Part shown: positions 60,521 to 64,000 of the stretch, one piece after another
Position numbering within the stretch: position 1 is the stretch's first letter
Layout of the letters: every line of letters starts with the position of its first letter
Source of the DNA: Phytopythium helicoides
Lineage: Eukaryota; Oomycota; Peronosporomycetes; Pythiales; Pythiaceae
Length of the DNA: 64,000 bases
Direction: 5' to 3'
NCBI GenBank assembly: GCA_024867545.1
Contig: JANFNE010000059.1
Location: 62,001-126,000, forward strand
The notes under the pieces: model-generated
Database searches by the model: none
What the model saw: the letters and a program-made list of their open reading frames with translations, nothing else
What the model was told of the DNA's origin: nothing
Made by a program: the position numbers and the translations under genes

Positions 60521-61381
60521 CTAGTACGCGGCGTCGCTGGCGCCGCCCTGCACGATCTTGACGCCGGCGCTCGTGCCGAGCCGCGTGGCGCCGAGCGCGA
60601 GCATCTTCTTGGCGTCCTCGGCCGAGCGGATGCCGCCGCTTGCCTTGACCTGCTTGCCCGCGGGCAGCGCGATGCTGGCCATCAGCTTGACGTCCTCCTC
60701 GCTCGCTCCTGTCGGCGGCAATAGTGTCAGCTAGCTGCTCTCAGCCACCACCGCAATTCACACCCACCCCGCGTGGAGAAGCCCGTGGAGGTCTTGATGA
60801 AGTCGGCGCCGGCGCCAATGGCGAGCTCGCTAGCCTTGCGGATCTGCTCGGTCGACAGCAGCGCCGTCTCTAGGATGACCTTACTCACTGCACCGCGCGC
60901 CTTGCACACCTCGACGACGGCGCTGATGTCGCGCAGCACCACGTCGTGGTCGCCCGCGACCATGCGGCCGACGTTGATGACCATGTCAATCTCCTCGGCA
61001 CCTGCGTCGAGCGCCTCCCGGGCCTCGAACGCCTTGGTCGCCGCCGTGCACGCGCCCAACGGGAAGCCCACGACGCAGCACACCTTGACGTGGTCCTCGC
61101 TCTGCAGCTCGTCCAGGGTCTACGTCCAGAGCATCAGTAGACTGCAACTTCCATCCATCGACGACCCAGCAAGCCGCACCTGGCGAGCCAGTCTGGCGTA
61201 CGAAGAGTTGACACACACAGAGCAGAACGAGTGCTGCGCGGCCTCGCGGCACAGCGCGCGCACCTGCTCGGGCTGCGCGTCGGCCTGCGGTCCATGGACT
61301 TTGGGGTTAGAGCCTTCTTAATCCAGCCTTAAAATCCAGAGCAGCCACCTTGAGCAGCGTGTGGTCGATCGCCTTGTTCAT
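60521..61381 (-). CDS. Deoxyribose-phosphate aldolase
   Basis: Four exons, 61381-61349, 61284-61180, 61119-60768 and 60708-60521, with GT-AG introns of 64, 60 and 59 nt; joined, they give 225 aa, the usual DeoC length. It cleaves 2-deoxyribose-5-phosphate into glyceraldehyde-3-phosphate and acetaldehyde. Family blocks in order: [71 protein letters not shown] (Schiff-base Lys) and [12 protein letters not shown] (second active-site Lys). The protein resembles bacterial-type class DeoC more than the longer animal DERA. The first exon has only 11 codons. Confidence 0.92.
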
Positions 61382-61697
61382 TTGAGCTGCGGGAGACTGG
61401 AAGACGTGTGGGGAGCGCGGAGATTCGGGAAGTGCGCGGCGCATGCAGGCGCTCGGGGCCATGGATCGGCCGCGGGGCGGTATGCATTCACGGGCTCACC
61501 GCTTGGGGTGTTAGGGTCTTTTTGCCCTATGAGCGGCTCGAGGCGGGTCAAAGGCAACTTTTGATTGGATGAAAGTTAAGTGCGCTAGAAAAACGCTATC
61601 GAGCCAATGAGAGCGCGGCGCTCGACTGTCACAGGTCACAGTCATGCACCGGCACCACGTACGGTACGAGCAACTTCAACTTGGCGAAGCCACTGGC
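61382..61697. other. Intergenic with CCAAT boxes
   Basis: Upstream of the aldolase gene (minus strand). attgg at about 61562 and ccaat at about 61605 are possible CCAAT boxes. No gene. Confidence 0.45.
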
Positions 61698-62204
61698 TCA
61701 GAGGTTGTAGCAGCGCTGGCCCCACGGGCGCCAGAAGCACACGAACTCGTACTTGCCCGCCTTGGAGCCGTCCACTTGCTGGATTGCGGTAGTCGAGGTG
61801 CTGTTGGTGTCGCTTCCAACGCTGACATCAGCGTCGCTGCTCCCAAAAGTTGAGCTGGTGATCGTGGCGTCAGTGGCGCCGTAGCTACCGCCGATGGTAG
61901 CGCTGCTATCATCGGCGGAGCCGACGCTAATTTCAGTCGTGCTGTAGCTGCTGCTGCTGCTGCTGCTGCTACTCGTGGTGATCGCAGTGGCGCTTGAATC
62001 GTCGGAGTCGCTGTCGAGCTGATCCAGCAGACGCTCGAGGAGGTGGCGCGCTTCTTCAGGGAGAGGGGTGGAGATTTCCATAGCTTCAGCGTACGCTGCC
62101 GAAAGCTTGCGGGACTCGGTTCCGCGGAGTGTGGCGGCCTCGCTAGTCGCAAAGATGAGAGCTGTAGCGGCAGCGACGAGGAAGAGGCTGAAGGTCTTCG
62201 ACAT
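61698..62204 (-). CDS. Small secreted serine-rich protein
   Basis: 168 aa with a clear signal peptide (M-S-K-T-F-S-L-F-L-V-A-A-A-T-A-L-I-F-A-T-S-E-A, cleavage near 23). A short helix-prone, charged segment follows (E-E-A-R-H-L-L-E-R-L-L-D-Q-L), then an acidic Ser/Thr-rich region with a run of nine serines. The C-terminus is compact and aromatic, YEFVCFWRPWGQRCYNL, with two cysteines that could pair. No canonical RxLR-dEER motif is present, only L-R-G near residue 26. Function unknown; a cell-wall or secreted apoplastic protein is possible. It has no close relative in the window. Confidence 0.72.
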   Translation of the reverse strand: MSKTFSLFLVAAATALIFATSEAATLRGTESRKLSAAYAEAMEISTPLPEEARHLLERLLDQLDSDSDDSSATAITTSSSSSSSSSYSTTEISVGSADDSSATIGGSYGATDATITSSTFGSSDADVSVGSDTNSTSTTAIQQVDGSKAGKYEFVCFWRPWGQRCYNL

Positions 62205-62540
62205 TGTTGTTGGAGGAGGTGGGTGGCTGTTGCTGTTGCAGACGAGTTGAGTAATGAGCTCCCAGTCATCGTCTTTTATCGTAGGATGCCGGGCTTACCA
62301 CGGCCATACCCGCGAGCCGAAGGCGAGTGCTAGCAATAATGAGCTCGAGAGGCAATCTCCAATATATCCATTGGCGAACTCACAAGTCCCATACAAGCTT
62401 TCCATTACCAATCAAGTTGGCGAAGTGCTGTCGCCTCCACCATCACGCCTACGCATGAACTTGCTCAACCACCGGCCCTGCATTCGAGCAGTAGCAGTTG
62501 CTGATCTCCTAGATCCCTTTGATATCCGAGTCCACACCGC
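62205..62540. other. Intergenic, 5' of secreted protein and 3' of COX15
   Basis: Contains the promoter of the minus-strand secreted-protein gene; no other feature. Confidence 0.45.
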
Positions 62541-63950
62541 TCATAGAACCTTAGTGGCGAGCTTTGCCATACCCACGACGCCTCCAGGACGCGCAAAACG
62601 GAGCGAATGCAAGGTCCACAACGATGTCCCGAGGATGAGCACAGCGCCGCTCTGGTGGACCAGTGCCAACGTCGTTGGCACCGAGTTGACCAGCATCGTC
62701 ACGCCCATCACGATCTACATGACGCCAGCACAGCCACGCAATTGTCAGTCCGGACCCAGTATCAAGTAGTTTTGTTGGTGACACCAGCGCACCTGCCCGC
62801 CGACGGCCGCCATGGTCGCATTGAAGGCCAGCTGTGAGTCGTGCGGCAAATTGGTCCACACATTGGGCTTGCGAGCCTTCATGTACACCGCAGTATACGC
62901 AGCGAACGTGCTCACGGCGAGGATGCGATGGTGGAGCTGCACTTGGGCAACGTTGTCGTACAGATTGCGGGTCCACGGCTGCAAGCAAAAAAGGAACTCG
63001 GGTGTTAGTATCAAGTTGAAACCAAAGACCTTCTAGCTTCGCCAGCACTCACCGAAAGCTCAAACAATCCCTTGGGCACCCAGTGGTCGCCCATTTTGGG
63101 GAACGTGTTGAACTCCTTTCCGCCGTCGATCTCCGCGACGAGCGTGCCAGCAACAATCGTGCCCGCCAACAAACCCGTCAGCCAGTGCATGTACTGGCGC
63201 ACCTGGCCGATATCCTTGAGCGCGCTCGTCATCGTTAGCTCACGCAGTTTGACCGCTCGAGTCGTCGGCGACATGAGACTCAATCCTGTCCACACCAGCA
63301 GAGAGAAGTTGCCGAGCGAAAGAATTTCCTGTGGATTCGCTGGCGAGTGAGCACGCCATCCCAATCAACGCACAGCGATGATAAATCCGTCATGAGCTTA
63401 CGTGGATTGGGAAGCCGAACGTCGCGAGATAGTTGCCCTTCATGTGGTGCGTGCCCTCGTCCTCCTCCAAGTTGTGCCGCACCATGCGCCGCCCGACAAA
63501 CATCTGCGTCGCCCCAAGACCCGTGACGAGCACCAATGGTGCCTGCATCCAAACCGGAATCATCTTCTTGGCCGCAAAGTAGCCAAGCGGACCAAGGAAC
63601 GCCAACATGCTCGCCTGTCCGAGCAGACGGTGCGCGCGCTCCCACTTGTAGTTGCGCTTGAAGTCCTCGAATGACATGGGTCGGCGCTGGTGGAGGTGGC
63701 AGAACTCGCGGTAGACATCGAACTCCTTCATGCAGTCGCGGTCGTTGCTGGGCGACATCACGCTGTGGGGTTTCCAGTAGAGCGTTGACACCCCCGTGCG
63801 CGTCAGCCGCGCTGCTGCTCCGACCGTAAGGGTGGTTGCGACGAGTCCAGCCGTGCCAAACAGCCACCAGTGCATCGGGCTCGCCTTCATCGAGTCTTGG
63901 AGCTTCGCGAGCTTGGACGCGCTCTCGGTCGCGATCGACTTGCGCTATCG
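62541..63950 (-). CDS. COX15: Haem A synthase COX15 (5' end uncertain)
   Basis: Exons read on the minus strand: about 63950-63402, 63328-63053, 62978-62793 and 62714-62541; introns of 73, 74 and 78 nt with GT-AG ends restore the family text (FGFPIH to EILSLGN; GGQ to I-V-M-G-V-T). It oxidises haem O to haem A in the mitochondrial inner membrane for cytochrome oxidase. Haem-ligand histidines fall in WERAHRLLG, QYMHWLTGLLAG, QLHHRILAV and LVHQSGAVL; FNTFPKMGDHWVP is a hallmark. Several membrane spans are evident. A Met at 63890 (M-K-A-S-P-M-H-W-W) is possible, but the frame is open to a candidate AG acceptor near 63948, so a targeting-peptide exon may lie outside the window. Confidence 0.9.
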
Positions 63951-64000
63951 TTGATTCCAATGCCCTTGCTTTCGAACAGGTGAGAGGGCAATGAGAGACA

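Noticed and set aside
61698..62204. RxLR effector
   Set aside because: Neither an R-x-L-R nor a dEER motif is present in the expected 30-60 residue window after the signal peptide.
1..64000. CRISPR arrays, bacterial operons, tRNA or rRNA genes
   Set aside because: No regularly spaced short repeats, no tRNA-like cloverleaf or rRNA sequence was recognised by eye. The intron-bearing eukaryotic genes argue against prokaryotic features.

Overview
The window looks like nuclear DNA of an oomycete (Phytophthora/Pythium/Globisporangium-like). Genes are compact, introns are few and only 59-78 nt (GT-AG), several starts are preceded by the oomycete initiator consensus (TCATT..NCAATTT), and the gene content is eukaryotic (TAF5, COX15, riboflavin synthase, DERA-type aldolase, a secreted pectin-acetylesterase/Notum-like enzyme).

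About 50 kb (0.8-51.5 kb) is a tandem array of one intronless family. Each protein has an N-terminal START-like lipid-binding domain (PRDFV and GERxGY...HSVD motifs) and a C-terminal zinc finger with FYVE cysteine spacing (CxxC-x13-CxxC-x4-CxxC-x~24-CxxC). I count 15 open copies, three recognisable pseudogenes and several relics. Two subfamilies are seen. A-type proteins (~395-400 aa, S-P-F-P-P-L...DDEKQ, tail with S-S-T-A-S) have lost the basic R(R/K)HHCRxCG patch of true FYVE domains. B-type proteins (411-541 aa, M-K-F-P-L start) keep a more basic patch. The order is A-type + strand (0.8-9.4 kb), one B-type (13.1 kb), a long run of A-type on the minus strand (14.6-37.8 kb), then four B-type genes on both strands (42.2-51.5 kb).

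The array is turning over. A 2.8-kb direct duplication with almost no differences created a chimeric gene at 21.1-22.3 kb. A neighbour appears to carry a gene-conversion tract. A second 1.6-kb tandem duplication made the 33.2 and 34.8 kb pair. Between intact copies lie decayed relics carrying recognisable fragments of the same family. A PIF/Harbinger element with both of its genes, 14-bp terminal inverted repeats and a 3-bp target duplication (2782-5226) is inserted in the array.

Non-family genes in or next to the array are a class V PLP enzyme resembling isopenicillin N epimerase (9.7-11.3 kb, four exons), two SMP-30/strictosidine-synthase-like beta-propeller paralogues that bracket the B-type cluster (38.4-39.9 and 51.7-52.8 kb), and an aldo-keto reductase (43.9-45.0 kb). 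From 53.9 kb onward the content is ordinary: the pectin-acetylesterase-like enzyme, TAF5 (with apparent frameshifts), a riboflavin synthase that seems tail-anchored, deoxyribose-phosphate aldolase, a small Ser-rich secreted protein and COX15.

All calls rest on reading the sequence and its translations. No database search was possible, and exon boundaries are inferred from frame continuity, family conservation and GT/AG sites.
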